A DNA stretch of 64,000 nucleotides from positions 666,001-730,000 of the forward strand of contig JAKOGI010000184.1 of the NCBI GenBank assembly GCA_029747015.1. Direction: 5' to 3'. Below are positions 35,101 to 47,899 of the stretch, piece by piece (within the stretch, counting starts at the first letter, position 1; each line of letters begins with the position of its first letter). Position numbers and translations under genes: made by a program. Origin of the DNA: Carnegiea gigantea (Eukaryota > Streptophyta > Magnoliopsida > Caryophyllales > Cactaceae). The notes beneath the pieces were generated by a model. It ran no database searches. It saw nothing but the letters and a program-made list of their open reading frames with translations, and was not told the DNA's origin.

Positions 35101-37569
35101 ATTGTCTGAGTTTTGAGAGAATTCTTTCTTTAAATAATTTTGGTAGGCCTGCAATGAATTGCTTTTTCCAGAAACTTTGCATTCCATCCTCTCTTTCTAA
35201 GACATTGGTGAAGAACACATCTTTATACCATTTGTAATCTGTGAGAGTTGGGCATCTTAGGTTAACAAGGACAGTTTTGGCTGCGGTTTGACCTTCTTGA
35301 GGATTACCGATGAAATGAAGAGTGATGGTATGGATTAGGGTTTCATACGCATCTTGGATTTGTTCACCATGTTCACCCAATTCTCTTGTAGAGTGATTGA
35401 GAATAGCTAACCTTTCCTTAAAAACGTGAGATAATTGTCCCACCAATTCTTTAATTGTCCAGAGAAACCTAGGACATTTATGGTACCCACATTTTTGTTA
35501 GAATATCCATTGACTTTGTATGCAGCAGCTACTATTCCCATTTCTTCAATGGTAGATAGCACCTCATGCTCTGATTTGCCATTAATATTCCAACCACAGA
35601 TGGATTAACCATTGTAGTTTCTATCAGTGAATTGGCCTCTTTCTTCATGTTGGATATCTATAAGAGTTGGCCTATTCCTAGTTCTAGCATTTCTCTAGCT
35701 ATTGATTTTGTTAAGAGCAAAAGGCTCTTCTTCTTCTTTGAAAGTTTTTTAGAAAGTGGCTATAGCCTCTTCTTGGTCACTGCCACTAGTAAGAGATTCT
35801 TCATCTGTTAAGGAAGATGTGCTGTTATTTTGGTGGCAAGTTTTGTCAAGGTAGGTAAGAGCCTTATTTTTGGCAGAGATGTCGCGATCTTTGATTTGCT
35901 CTGAGATGGTACAAAGGATATCTAAATTTAACCATTTTGCTTTAGACAAAGATACAACGTTTGGTTTAGGAATACCCTCTGTAAAGGAAGAGGGTTTTAT
36001 ATTAGTACTAGCAATTTCATTTTTGGAATCTGTTTTTACAGAAAGCTGGTTCAATTATTCAGCAATAGTATTGAGGATGTCATTTGTGTAATTGGCTTGC
36101 TAATGAATTTTTTTGAGATCACCAAGCTGGATAGTGTCGGTATCCATTTCATCCCAACCACTTTTGCAAGGAAAAGCTAGAACAGTCTTTTCCTTGACAA
36201 AAAGCTTTATAGGCTAGTGAGTCGGAAGATGGACGGAGACCATACTTGTGCCATCAGCTAGATGCTATACTTTTGAAAGGTTGGTTTAAACGTTCACACT
36301 GGGAAGCGTATATACATCATTCAAACCCTTTTTTTATACAAATCTAGGAAACCATAGGAAAAAAGGGATGTTAACTACAAGCTTTTACATGTCAGCTATC
36401 AATTCCTTTTTGACTTGTTCTTTAAGATTTCTATCAATTTGCATGAGCCATAGGTGCTTGGAAGCATTACTTGTAGAGTAATAATCTTCCTAAAAGAAAG
36501 GCCAACCAATTGTAAAATTTGTTTTTATGGGAACATTGCATCCATATCCTATTCCTGATGAAGAAGGAGATGGAGGATCATTGATAACTGGTTCTAGTAT
36601 AGGCGACCTGAATTGATGTTTTTACGATTCTTTAGAAGGGATACTTCTTTCTAAGTGGAAATCAAAAAAATATTTTCGACTAGCAAAAGTACCGGGGAGA
36701 TTTGTAGGTTCATGAAAAGAGCGGAATCGTAAGAGAATTCGACCATCGGGTTCCTCTATGATTTGCTCAATATCGTTCATTTGTTTGGCTTTGTAATGAG
36801 AAGCAGATTAGGCATCTTCTTGCTCAATAGCTTCTGGAATTTTTACTTTATCCTATTTGAGAAGTTTTGGAGGAAAAAGTTGAGGTTTATCATCCTCAAT
36901 TTGAAGTAGAATGGTTTCTTCTGAATTTGAAGCTAAAGGATTCAAAAATTTTGTATTGAGGTCTGTAAACATCAATCGAAAATAGACTTTGTACATAATT
37001 TCAAAGTTTTGAAATCATGAAACTCATCGCCTTGAATATGCACATCACACTTCAAGACTTTAGGCGTTATGGGACATGAAAGATCAATATAGAAGTCTGG
37101 ATAGCATTGGAAGAAAATTGGTCCTGTATGTATATTAATTTAATCATGGCTAATAGAGGCGATTTGTATTTCTTTAACCTTTTGTCTCTTAAGGCCATGT
37201 AAATAGGTTCGTTAATTCCTTTTCTTATAAAAGATTTGATGGCAACTTATACTAATCCAATATGCATAAAACGAAATTTGCCTTTTAAATGTATCTGAAT
37301 AGCTTCTAGTTTGATCAAAGAAATAGTTTGTAATCCATTTTGTAGACTCACGATTTCTTTGTGAGTTTTGATTGAAAAGGAAGTTTGAAAGCTAAATGTA
37401 CCAATTTTGTAAATAGTTTCTAAGCTAACTTTGAGAATATCCCAATTGTAGAATTTGTAAGGAGAAGGGCCTTAATGAGGGCATTTGTACTAATCTCATT
37501 ACCATTGACTATATCACTATTATGGCTATTTATTCTAAAAAATAATAACTTCCTAAACTTACTAGCCAT
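32168..37569 (-). pseudogene. Unit 1 ORF1: MP-CP-protease-RT-RNase H polyprotein, broken
   Basis: The start ATG is at 37569. Movement-protein sequence covers about 36900-37569, a linker follows to about 35520, and coat protein covers 34990-35500. An intact CCHC knuckle (CYKCGKPGHKAFQC) lies at 34729-34770, and a protease with IDNGAD instead of Asp-Ser/Thr-Gly near 34060. This is the only unit with the RT fingers and palm (about 32970-33690), but the YxDD motif reads YTDY near 33020 and a stop lies within a GFWQI block near 33165. RNase H follows and ends at LPDFLARDF before the stop at 32168. Many stops and shifts interrupt the frame, so no functional polyprotein is possible. Confidence 0.88.
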
Positions 37570-37960
37570 TGTCTATGCATAAACAATGTTGATAAAAGTT
37601 TGGACATGCAGTGCAGATTAAAGACGGGACCACTAGGACCCCTAACCAGGACCACCTCAATAGGCTAACCAATGGCTTTACAGCTGACCAACGGCTGACC
37701 AATGCCTAACAAATATCACACACAGACATGCATATGAATGGTTCTGATACCAAAGGGGAGAAGGATCGGGAAACACGAAAGAAAACACTGAGAGCAATAT
37801 AAAACTTTATTAAACTAAAGTTTAAAACATAAACAAAAACGTACAGAAATTAAGGACCTAAAACAAAACTTAAGTAAACTTACAGGTACTTTTGTAGTAA
37901 TAATAACTTACAAATTATCAATTTGAAATGTTGCTTAATTGTCTTCATTTCTCATGCGCT
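37570..37960 (-). promoter_or_regulatory. Unit 1 leader: AATAAA and tRNA-Met primer site, promoter part deleted
   Basis: On the minus strand AATAAA lies at 37806-37811 and TGGTATCAGAAC at 37741-37752. The leader carries repeated TTGGTCAGC words between primer site and ATG. Compared with unit 2, about 165 bp around the expected TATA is missing at the GAAATGTTG junction near 37930, so this unit has no recognisable promoter. Confidence 0.75.
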
Positions 37961-38248
37961 GAAAGTTGGGTTGTATTTGTCAAAAGGTAGTAGCTTTACT
38001 CTGTAGATATTTTGAAAATTTTGTCCCTGAGAACTGTTCATGAATAGTAATATGTCGGTACTGTAGATGAATAGTGCATTGTCGGGGGAACTATAGTGAA
38101 TAGTGTCTATCGACAGTATTGCCTTTCCCTGCAAAAGAAAGATTTTTGTTAAGATAATGGCCCTAATTTTTGCAAAAGATGAAGACCTTTGCAGGCTCTT
38201 TTCTTTTGTCTTTATTTTTAATTTGTTACAGATCATAAGGATCTTAAG

Positions 38249-38590
38249 AGTCTTGTAGATCACGGATTCGTGGTTTTGTAGCTGACTCCACTGAACTTGA
38301 AATGTCGTTTATGTCGTCTTTGTCAAGAAGCTTTTGTAGAAAGATTTGTCGCATAGCGGCGTCATCCCTGAGTACTTCAAGGATATCTCGTTTTTTTTTG
38401 TATGAGACGTTTAGTCTGGGATTTTGTCGCATGAATTTTTTGTTGGAGAATTTATGACAACAGTTTTATAAGATAGTGGAGGGAAATCTACCAGTAGTAG
38501 AAAGATGTTTCTTGTAGGAATGATTTTTTAGTCATCGGCCCTTTTGTATACCTTCGCCTTTGTCCTTTTTGCGCTTTGTGAAATCTGCAT
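38249..38590 (-). pseudogene. Unit 2 ORF2, internally deleted
   Basis: The N-terminal part (AKRTKAKVYKRADD-like sequence, start codon lost) joins the C-terminal part (LRDDAAMRQIFLQKLLDKDD) at about 38430-38450. Compared with unit 5, roughly 500-720 bp of the middle, including the Trp-rich region, is missing. Function of the family is unknown. Confidence 0.75.
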
Positions 38591-38594
38591 ATTA

Positions 38595-41500
38595 AGTAAT
38601 TTTGTAATTTTTTCCTTGCGAGAATTCTTTTGTAAGGAAATCTGGTAAGAAATTGCTCTCTCCTTTGATAAATTCATTTTCAAAATCGAAGGAGGATAAA
38701 ATAGCTTGCCATCTGGCAAAGATTTGTTTTGAAACCAAATTCTTAATATACTTTTGTAACGCATCTGTTGCTATTTTGGAATCAATTCAGAGAAGGAATT
38801 TTTTGTAAACTAAATCATCTTGAAATTTAGAAATGCAAGAACAACTCATAAAATTTCTCTTTTGATAGTAGAATAATTTTGTTGTGGACCGAGTCAAATT
38901 CAAGAATGATATCTAACTAATTGTTCTTTATCATGCATTCATTGTTTAAGGATTCCTTCATAACCTTTATTAGATGCATATGTTTCAACTATCATAAATG
39001 CAGAAGGATGAGGAATACCTAAACATGGTAAAGACTCAACCTTAAGCTTAATTTGTCTAACAATGTCAGTATGTATACTAGGCGAGGGTTCAGGATTTTT
39101 CCTAAGTCTTCTATACAGGGGAGCACACAATTATCTAAGTCTAGGGAAAAAATCAGAAATGTAATTAACGCAACCAAGAAATCTTTACAACTATTTCTTA
39201 TTCTTAATAACATGTAGAAATTTGTTTGCAAAGGCAAGTGATCTAACAATGGGCTTAATAGTCCTTTGAAAGATATCATGCATGAGAAATCTAGCTTGTG
39301 TTTTGAACAAAACCATTTTTGAAGCAAACATAGCCAGTTCGTTTCTTTCAGTAACATTTAAAATTATCAGTGAAAGTTAGAAATGTTGATTTCATTTTAA
39401 CTGTAAGAGATTGACCTATTTATAAATAGAAGAGTTTTGTAAAAGCGAAACTTTATGCTGTTCAGTAGCCAAAAAAAAAAATTGAAAGAGATTTGTTTGC
39501 CAAGAATCTTGGTATGAACACATGATCCATTCACATAAAATGGATAGATTTGTGTTAAAAATGGAGTTCCAAGAATTAGGCCATAAGCAATATTTTGAAC
39601 AATCAGAAATATATTTTTAAAACAATAATTATTATTTTGAATATAATCCTTATTAAGCTTATATTATGTTCAAAGGTTCTGCATCGACACTGCATAATTG
39701 TTCTTTTGTTCTTTCACAATACTTAGTGGATATGATTCCTTCTCCTATGCAATTTTGATAAACTCCACTGTCAATGAGAGCGATTGCATTTGTAGAGAAA
39801 TCATTGACTATTATTTTGACAATGGAATACTACTTTTGAAAGGTAACTTGAGATATGGTATGAAGAAATTGTTCTTCCGATACTTCATTCTCAGGAACAT
39901 TTTCAATATTTTGAAGATTGTCTCGAATTTTGGAGGAACTCGAAATTTGTGTTTCTAGGATGGAGAGTTTTACCTGGAGTTTTAGATCAGTTGCTTACAG
40001 ATTAATAATCTCTTGTGTAAGATCTCAAACTTGGGCTTTCAGCTCGTTCACTCAATTTGGATGTTTTTTGTAGTGAGTAGTTCGAAAGGATTTGGTTTTG
40101 GACATTTTAAAAATAGTTTCGTTAAGCTTGGACTTTCTATATCAAACTTAATGACTTTCCTTTCTTCTTCGAGAATTAAGTCTTTAAGCTTGCTCAGATA
40201 CTCCTTTTTTATGTCATCATCATAAATCTTTCCTTTTAGGTTAAGTAGGAATTCTTTCTAAGTTCTATTTGTAATGACATTGATTGCTTTGATGGGAGAT
40301 TAGCAAATAACTCATTAATCTTCTTTTTGTTTTGCACTAAAAGGCTTTGTGACCTAGTTAGCCACATTTGCAACAAACGATTTGTTTTTTCCCGGCCTTC
40401 TTCTTTCTAGAAGAGGTTGACTTAGGATTAGAAGTTGGGGGTGAAATGTTTGAGGGTTGATTTGTTCTTTTGAATCTTTTGCTAGCGGCTTTCTTAGCTC
40501 ATTTAGCTTTGGAAAAAGGAGCTTTTATTTTTGTAATTCCAAATTCTTCACCAAAAGTTCCCATTTCTTTTCTGGATTAGGCCTTTTCTAATCCATATTT
40601 AGCTTGTGTCTTGAATTCATTGCAAAGGATAAGCGCTTCACTTTTGACAACTCCAAAGATCATACGAAATGTAAGAAGATGGATAGGGATATCATCAGTC
40701 CCATAATGTTGTTTGAGTTTTGAGAGAATTCTTTCTCCAAACAACTTTGTGGGCTTGCAATGAATCGTTCTTTCCAGAAACTTTGCATGCATCCTCTCTC
40801 TTTAAGACATTGCTAAAGAATACATCTTACACCATCTGTAATCTGCGAGAGTTGGGCACCTTAGGTTGGTACGGACAGTTGTGGCTGCGGCTTGTCCTTC
40901 TTGAGGATTGCCGATGAAATGAAGAGTGACGGGATGAATTAGGGTTTCATATGCATCTTGGATTTGTTCACCATGTTCACCCAATTCTCTTGTAATGTGA
41001 TTGAGAATAGCTAACATTTGCCCCACCAATTCTTTAATTGTCTAGAGAAACCTAGGACAGTTATGGTACCCACATTTTATTAGAATATCTATTGACTTTG
41101 AATGCAACAACTGCTTTTCCCATTTCTTTAATGGTAGATAGCACCTCATGCTCTGATTTGTCGTCAATGTTCTAACCATAGAGAGATTGACCATTGTAGC
41201 TTCTATAAGTGAATTGGCCTCTTTCTTCATATTGGATATCTAGAAGAGTAGGCTTAAGATAATAATTCCTAGTTCTAGTGTTTCTCCAGGTATTGGTCTT
41301 GTTAATAGCGAAAGGCTCTTCTTCTTCTTTGAAAGTTTTTTGAAAAGTAGCTATAACCTCTTCTTGGTCACTACTACTAGTAATAGCTTCTTCATCTGCT
41401 GAGGAAGATGTGCTGTCATTTTGTTGCTAAGTTTTGTCAAGGTAGGCAAGAGCCTTATTTTTGGCAGAGACGGCAAGATCTTTGATTTGCTCTGAGATGG

Positions 41501-43161
41501 TACGAAGTGTATCTAAATTTGAGCTTTTGCTTTGGATAAAGATTCAACGTTCGCTTTGGGAATATTCTCTGTAAAGGAAGAGGGTTTTGTACTGGCACTG
41601 CAATTTCTTTTTTAGAATCAATCTTTACAGAAAGATGGTTCAATTGTTCAGCAATAGTATTAAGGATGTCGTTTGTGTAATTGGCTTTCTCATGAACTTT
41701 TTTGAGATCACCAAGCTGGACAGTGTCGGTATCCATTCTGTCCTTGCCAATTTTGCGAGGAAAAGCAAGAACTGTCTTTTCCTTGACAAAAAGCTTTATA
41801 GGCCAGTGAGTTAGAGGATGGATGGAGACCATACTTGTGCCATCAGCTGGATGCCATAATTTTGAAAGGTTGGTTTGAACGTTTACATTGGGAAGCATAT
41901 AAAGATCATTCAAATGCTTTTTTAACATAAATGTAAGAAACCATAGGATGAAATGGATGTTAATTGAAAGCTTTTGCATGTTAGCTATCCATTTCCTTTT
42001 GACTTGTTCTCTAAGGTTTCTATCAATTTGTGCAAACCATAGGCGCTTGGAAGCATTACTGGTGGAGTGATAATCTTCCACAAGGAAAGACTAACCAATT
42101 GTAAAATCTATTCTTGTGAGAACATTGCATCTATATCCCATTCCTGATGAAAAAAGAGATGGAGGATCATTGATAACAGGTTCTGGTATGGGGGACATAA
42201 ACTGATACTTTTATGGTTCTTCAGAAGGGGTACTTCTTTCTGAGTGGAAATCGAAAAAAGATTTTTTACTAGCAGAAGTACCGGGGAGATTTATAGGCTC
42301 ACGAAAAGAGTGAAATGTAAGAGAACTCGGCCATCGGGTTCCTTTATGATTTGTTCAATATCGTGTATTTGTTTGACTTTGTCATGAGAAGCAGATTGGG
42401 CGTCTTCTAGGTCAATAGCTTCTGAACTTGTTACTTCATCCTATTTAAGAAGTTTTGTAGTAAAAACTTGAGGTTTATCATCCTCAACTTAAAGTAGAAT
42501 GGTTTCTTTTGAATTTGAAGGTAAAGGATTCAAAAAGTTTGTATTGAGGTCTGTAGACATCAATCGAAAATAGACTTTGCACATAATTGCAAATTTTTTG
42601 AAGTCATGAAAATCGCCGCCTTGAATATCCACATCAAGCTTCAAGGCTTCAGGCGCCATGGGACATGAAAGATCAATATAGAAGTCTGGATAGCAATGGA
42701 AGAAAATTGGTAATTTATATATATTAGTGTTAATCATGGCTAATAGAGGCAATTTGTATTTCTCTAACCTTTTGTCTCTCAAGGCCATGTAAATAGGTGC
42801 ATTAATTCCTTTTCCTATAAAAGGTTTAACAGCAACTTGTACTAATCCGCTATGCACAAAATGAAATTTGTCTTTTAAATGTATCTGTATAGCTTCTGGT
42901 TTGATAAAAGAAATAGTTTATAATCCATTTTGTGGACTCATGATTTCTTCATAAGCATTGATTAAAAAGGAAGTTTGAAGGCTAAATATACCAATTTTGT
43001 AAATAGTTTCTATGCTGATTATGGGAATACCACAATTGTAGAAATTGTCAGGAGAAGGGGCGTTAATGAGGGCATTTTGTTCTCATCTTATTACGATAGA
43101 CTATATCACTATCATGGCTATCTATTCTAAAAGATAATAACTTCCTAAACTTACTAGCCAT
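38595..43161 (-). pseudogene. Unit 2 ORF1, broken, RT core deleted
   Basis: The ATG is at 43161. The movement-protein region (42489-43161) contains HSGLVQVAVKP, typical of the 30K-superfamily proteins of Caulimoviridae, which move virus between cells. A linker segment (41455-42081) has MDTDTVQLGDLKK. Coat-protein sequence lies at about 40580-41100. The zinc knuckle near 40350 has a stop at the third position after its second Cys. The protease keeps Asp-Ser-Gly (IDSGVYQNC) near 39771, the best-preserved active site of the array. RT fingers and palm are missing at the junction near 39388-39391; RT thumb and RNase H continue to about 38600. Confidence 0.85.
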
Positions 43162-43700
43162 CGTTTATGCATAAATAGTGTTGATAAAAGTCTGGATACG
43201 CAATGCAGATTAAAGATGGACCACTGGGACCACCTCAATAAGCTGACCAATGGCTTTACAGCTGACCAACGGCTGGCCAATGCCTAACAAATATCACACA
43301 CAAATATGCATATGAATGGCTCTAATACCAAAGGAGAGGAGGATCAGAAAACATGAAAGAAAACACTGAGAGCAATATAAAAGTTTATTAAACAAAAGCT
43401 TAGAACACAAAAGAAAATGTATAGAAATTAAGGACTTAAAAGAACACTTAAGAAAACTTATAGATACTTTTGTCGTAATAATAACTTACAAATTATCAAT
43501 TTGAAACTTATACAGGGATTTGTAAAATGAAGAGAGTAGAGAAAATTCTAAGAGGAGAGAGGGAAGATTTCTCTGATTTTTTTGCTAAAATTTTCTAATG
43601 CCTCTTTCCAAATGAAAATGTCTACCTTATGTGGGGCTAAGAGGAGCCTAATAATAGAGGCGAAATGTTGCTTAATTATCTTCATTTCTCATGCGCCGAA
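43162..43700 (-). promoter_or_regulatory. Unit 2 leader
   Basis: On the minus strand a degenerate TATA position (CCACATAAGG near 43623-43632), AATAAA (43384-43389) and a primer site with one change (TGGTATTAGAGC, 43319-43330) follow in the pararetroviral order. Confidence 0.75.
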
Positions 43701-43989
43701 AGTTGGGTTGCATTTGTCAGAAGGTAGTAGCTTTACTCTGTGCATCTTTTGAAAATTTTGTCCTTGAGAACTGTTCATGAATAGTAATATGTCGGTACTG
43801 TAGATGAATAGTGCATTGTTGGGGAACTGTAGTGAATAGCGTCTACCGGCAGTCTTGTCTTTCCCTGCAAAATAAAGATTTTTTGTTAAGATAATGGCCC
43901 TTATTTTTAGAAAAGCTGAAGACCTTTGCAAGCTCTTTTCTTTTGTCTTTATTTTTGATTTGTTACAGATCATAAGGATCTTAAGAGTC

Positions 43990-45144
43990 CTATAGATCAT
44001 GGATTCGTGGTTTTGTAGCTGACTCCGCTGAACTTGAATCGTCGTTTGTGTCGTCTTTGTCAAGAAGCTTTTGTAGAAAGATTTGTCGTATAACGGGGTC
44101 ATCACTGAGTGCTTCAAGGATATCTCCTTGTTTTTGCGTGAGACCTTTAGTCTGAGATTTTGTAGAGGATGAAGAGATCTCCATCTTGGCAGGAGTAGAT
44201 GGTCCAAGTGCAGAATCCTTTCGTTTGTCAAAGTTGTGAATGTTATGAAGAGTGTTTTTTTTTGTTTTTGTTTTGCAAAAATACTTCGCATTTTGGTTTC
44301 CACAGAGCTCGGTTTTGTACTTATTCCACCATCTGATCTTATAGATTCGGACAACTGACAAGGGAAAAGAGTTAGGAAGATAATTTTGGCATCGGTATTC
44401 CCAGCAGAAAATCCAACTGCCATTAAAGATCTTGAAAAATTGAACTTCTTGTGTATAGGTATCATAAGCAGGGGTATTTGTGATCCAAAAGTCTCATCCA
44501 TCCTTGGCTTCACCAGGTGAGATAGAGGGAGAACAATCGAGCATGGTCCACCAATGATAGAACCAAATGGGAAATGTGAATGGGGCTTTGTCATGAAAGT
44601 TTAAAAACCATGAGTGAATTTTTGGTTTATGGAAGAAAGCTCTAAACTAAGCCATGTGGTAGTCAATATAAATTGTAGTTTGCTGGTCAAAAGGAACATA
44701 GAATTGTCTATTTTGAAAAGGATCTTTCCATTGTTGGAAATTCATAACATTTTTGATGATACATTTTAAATACAGAATATAAGAAGGGTTGGCATTGTCT
44801 GTGGTATGAGTAATATCAACAGATTGGGTGTCAGTGAGAATGAGTTCATAAAATTGTCTGGTTTTTTGTGGATGGTCACAAAGGTAAGGAGAGTCACCAA
44901 ATCTTCTTTGGACTAAATCTCAAATAAGAAGATTTGTAGGGGCAATTTTGTTGCTAGTAAGAAAAAGGTGTTTAGTATATCGAGTGAAGTAATTGTCACT
45001 TAAACTTTTTATAGGAGAATTTGTGACAACAGTTTTATAGGATAATGGAGGGAAACTTGCCAGTGGTAGAAAGGTGTTTTTTATACGGACGCTTTGGTAG
45101 TCGTCGGCCTTTTGCATACCTTTGCCTTTGTCATTTTTACTCAT
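43990..45144 (-). pseudogene. Unit 3 ORF2, the most complete type-1 copy
   Basis: The ATG at 45144 gives MSKNDKGKGMQKADDYQS. The frame continues, with shifts, through VDITHTTDNANPSY-like and IYKIRWWNKYKTELCGNQN (near 44330) to LLDKDDTNDDSSSAESATK and ends at 43990. The length, about 384 codons, is the fullest in the array. The protein is rich in Tyr, Trp and Phe in the middle and in Lys, Asp and Ser at the end. An ORF of unknown function in this place is known from florendovirus-type genomes; I assign no function. Confidence 0.7.
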
Positions 45145-45189
45145 TGTAAAATCTGCGTAGTAATTAATTTTATCATTCTTTCCTTGCAA

Positions 45190-46117
45190 GAATTCTTTTG
45201 TAAGGAAATCTGGTAAGGAATTGTTCTCTCATTCGATAAATTTATTTTCAAAATTGAAGGAGGATAAAATAGCTTGCCATTTGGCAAAGATTTGTTTTGA
45301 AACCAAATTCTTAATATCCTTTTGTAGATCATATTTTGCTGACTTGGAATCAATTCTGAGTTAGAATTTTTTGCAGAATAGATCATCTTGAAATTTGGAA
45401 ATGCAAGAAGGACCGATAAAATTTCTCTTTTGATAGTAGAATAGCTTTGTTGTGGATCGAGTCAAATGTAAGAATGATATCTAAGTAATTATTCTTTATC
45501 ATGCATTCATTGTTTAAGGATTCCTTCATAACCTTTATCAGATGCATCTGTTTCAATTATCATAAATGCAGAGGGATGAAGAATACATAAACATGGTAAC
45601 GACTCAACCTTAAGTTTAATTTGTCTAACAACGTCAGTATGTATATTAGGCTAGGGTTTAGGATTTTTCCTAAGTATTCTATATAGGGGGGTAGACAATT
45701 GTCTAAGTCTAGGGAAAAAAATCAGAAATGTAGTTAAGGCAACCAAGAAATCTTTGCAACTATTTCTTATCTGTAATAACATCTGGAAATTTGTTTGCAA
45801 AGGCAAGTAATCTAATAATGGGCTTAATAGTCCCTGGAAAGATATCATGCCCTTCTAGTTTAATCACAGAAATAGTTTGTAATCCATTTTGTAGACTCAC
45901 GATTTGTTCATGAGTTTGATTAAAAAGGTAGTTTGAAAACTAAATGTACCAATTTTGTAAATAGTTTCTATGCTAACTTTGGAATATCCCAATTATAGAA
46001 ATTATCAGGGGAAGGGGCCTTAATGAGGGCACTTGTTCTAATCTCATTACCATTAACTATATCACTATTATGGCTATCTATTCTAAAGGAGACTAACTTA
46101 TTGAGCTTACTAGCCAT
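45190..46117 (-). pseudogene. Unit 3 ORF1, only the two ends left
   Basis: The ATG at 46117 starts the movement-protein N terminus, which runs to about 45850. There it joins directly to RT thumb sequence (junction in ATCATGCC/CTTCTAG). The rest of the movement protein, linker, coat protein, protease and most of RT are gone. RNase H sequence continues to about 45190. This explains why the unit is only about 3 kb long. Confidence 0.85.
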
Positions 46118-46620
46118 CGTTTATGCATAAACAGTGTTGATAAGGGTCTGGACACGCAGTGTAGATTAAAGATGGGACCACTAGGAACACTTACCGGGAC
46201 AACCTCAATAGGCTGACCAACGACTTTACAGCTGACCAACGGCCGACCAATGCCTAATAAATATCATACACAAACATGCATATGAATGGCTCTGATACCG
46301 GAGTGGGGAAGGATTGGAAAACATGAAAGAAAACACTGAGAGCAATATAAAACTTTATTAGACAAAAGCTTAGAACACAAAAGAAAACATACAGAAATTA
46401 AGGACTTAAAAGAAACCTTAAGAAAACTTACAGATACTTTTATAGTAGTAATAACTTACAAATTGCCAATTTGAAACTTATACAAGGATTTGTAAAATGA
46501 AGAGAGCAGAGAAAATTCTAAGAGGAGAGAGGAAGATTTCTCTAATTTTGTTGTTAAAATTTTCTGATGCCTCTTTCCAAATGAAAATGTCTGCTTGTGG
46601 AGCTGAGAGGAGCTTAACAA
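46118..46620 (-). promoter_or_regulatory. Unit 3 leader
   Basis: On the minus strand AATAAA lies at 46354-46359 and a primer site, CGGTATCAGAGC, at 46289-46300 with one mismatch in its first base. The expected TATA position near 46595 is no longer recognisable. Confidence 0.7.
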
Positions 46621-46942
46621 TAGAGGCGAAATGATGCTTAATTGTCTTCATTTGTCATACGCTGAAAGTTGGGTTGCATTTGTCAAAAGGTAGTGGCTTT
46701 ACTTTGTAGATCTTTTGAGACTGTTCATGAATAGTAATATATCGGTATGATAGATGAATAGTGTATTATCGGGGAACTGTAGTGAATAGTATTTGCCAAA
46801 AGTTTTGTCTTCCCCGTAAAAGAAAGATTTTTGTTAAGATAATGGCCCTAATTTTCGCCAAAGGTGAAGACCTTTGCGGGCTCTTTTCTTTTGTCTTTAT
46901 TTTTGATTTGTTACAGATCATAAGGATCTTAGGAGTCCTGTG

Positions 46943-47899
46943 GTGGTTTTGTAGCTGACTCTGTAGAACTTGAATCGTCTTTTGTGTCGTCTTTCTCAGG
47001 AAGCTTTTGTAGAAAGATTTGTCGCATAGAGGGGTCGTCCAAGAGTACTTCGAAGATATCTTGCTATTTTTGTGTGAGACCTTTCGTCTTAGATTTTGTA
47101 GAGAACAAAGAGACCTCCATCTTGGCAGGAGAAGATGGTCCAAGCGTAGAATCCTTTCGTTTGTCAAAGGTGTGCAGATTATAAAGAGTGTATTTTTTGG
47201 TTTTTGATTTGCAAAAATACTCCACATTTTCTTTTCCACCGAGCTTAGTTTTGGACTCATTCCACCATCTGATCTTATAGATAAGGACAACTGGTAGGGG
47301 AAAAGAGTTAGGAAGATAATTTTGGTGTTTGTATTCCCAGCAGAAAATCCAAGCTACGTTAAAGGCCCTGAAAAATTAAACTTCATTTGTATAGGCATCA
47401 TAAGCAGGGGTATGTGTGATCCAAAAGTCCCATCCATCCTTGGCTTCACAATGTAAGACAGAGGGGGAACAATCGAACATGGTCCACCAATGATAGAACC
47501 AAATGGAAAATGTGAATGGGGCTTTGTTATGAAAGATGAAAAACCATGAATGAATTTCTGGTTAATGGAAGAAAGCTCTAAACCAAGCCATGTGGTAGTC
47601 TATATAAGTGTAGGTTGCTGGTTCAAAAGGAACATAGAAGTTTTTATTATGAAAAGGATCTTTCCATTGTTGGAAATTCATAACATTTTTCATGATACAT
47701 TTTGAATATAGAATGTAGGAAGGATTGGCATTGTTTTTGGTATAAGTAATATCAACAGACTGGGCGACAGCGAGAATGAGTTCATAAAACTGCCTGGTTT
47801 TTGGTGGATGGTCACAAAGGCAAGGAGAGTTACCAAAGCTTTTTTGGGCTAAATCTCAAAAAAAAAAAAAGGATTTGTAGGGGTAATTTTAAAGCTAGG
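46943..47899 (-). pseudogene. Unit 4 ORF2, N terminus missing
   Basis: The frame picks up inside the type-1 ORF2 at the RNase H deletion junction and continues through the Trp-rich region to the Ser/Asp-rich end near 46943. Several stops and shifts are present, including an A-run near 47860. Confidence 0.7.
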
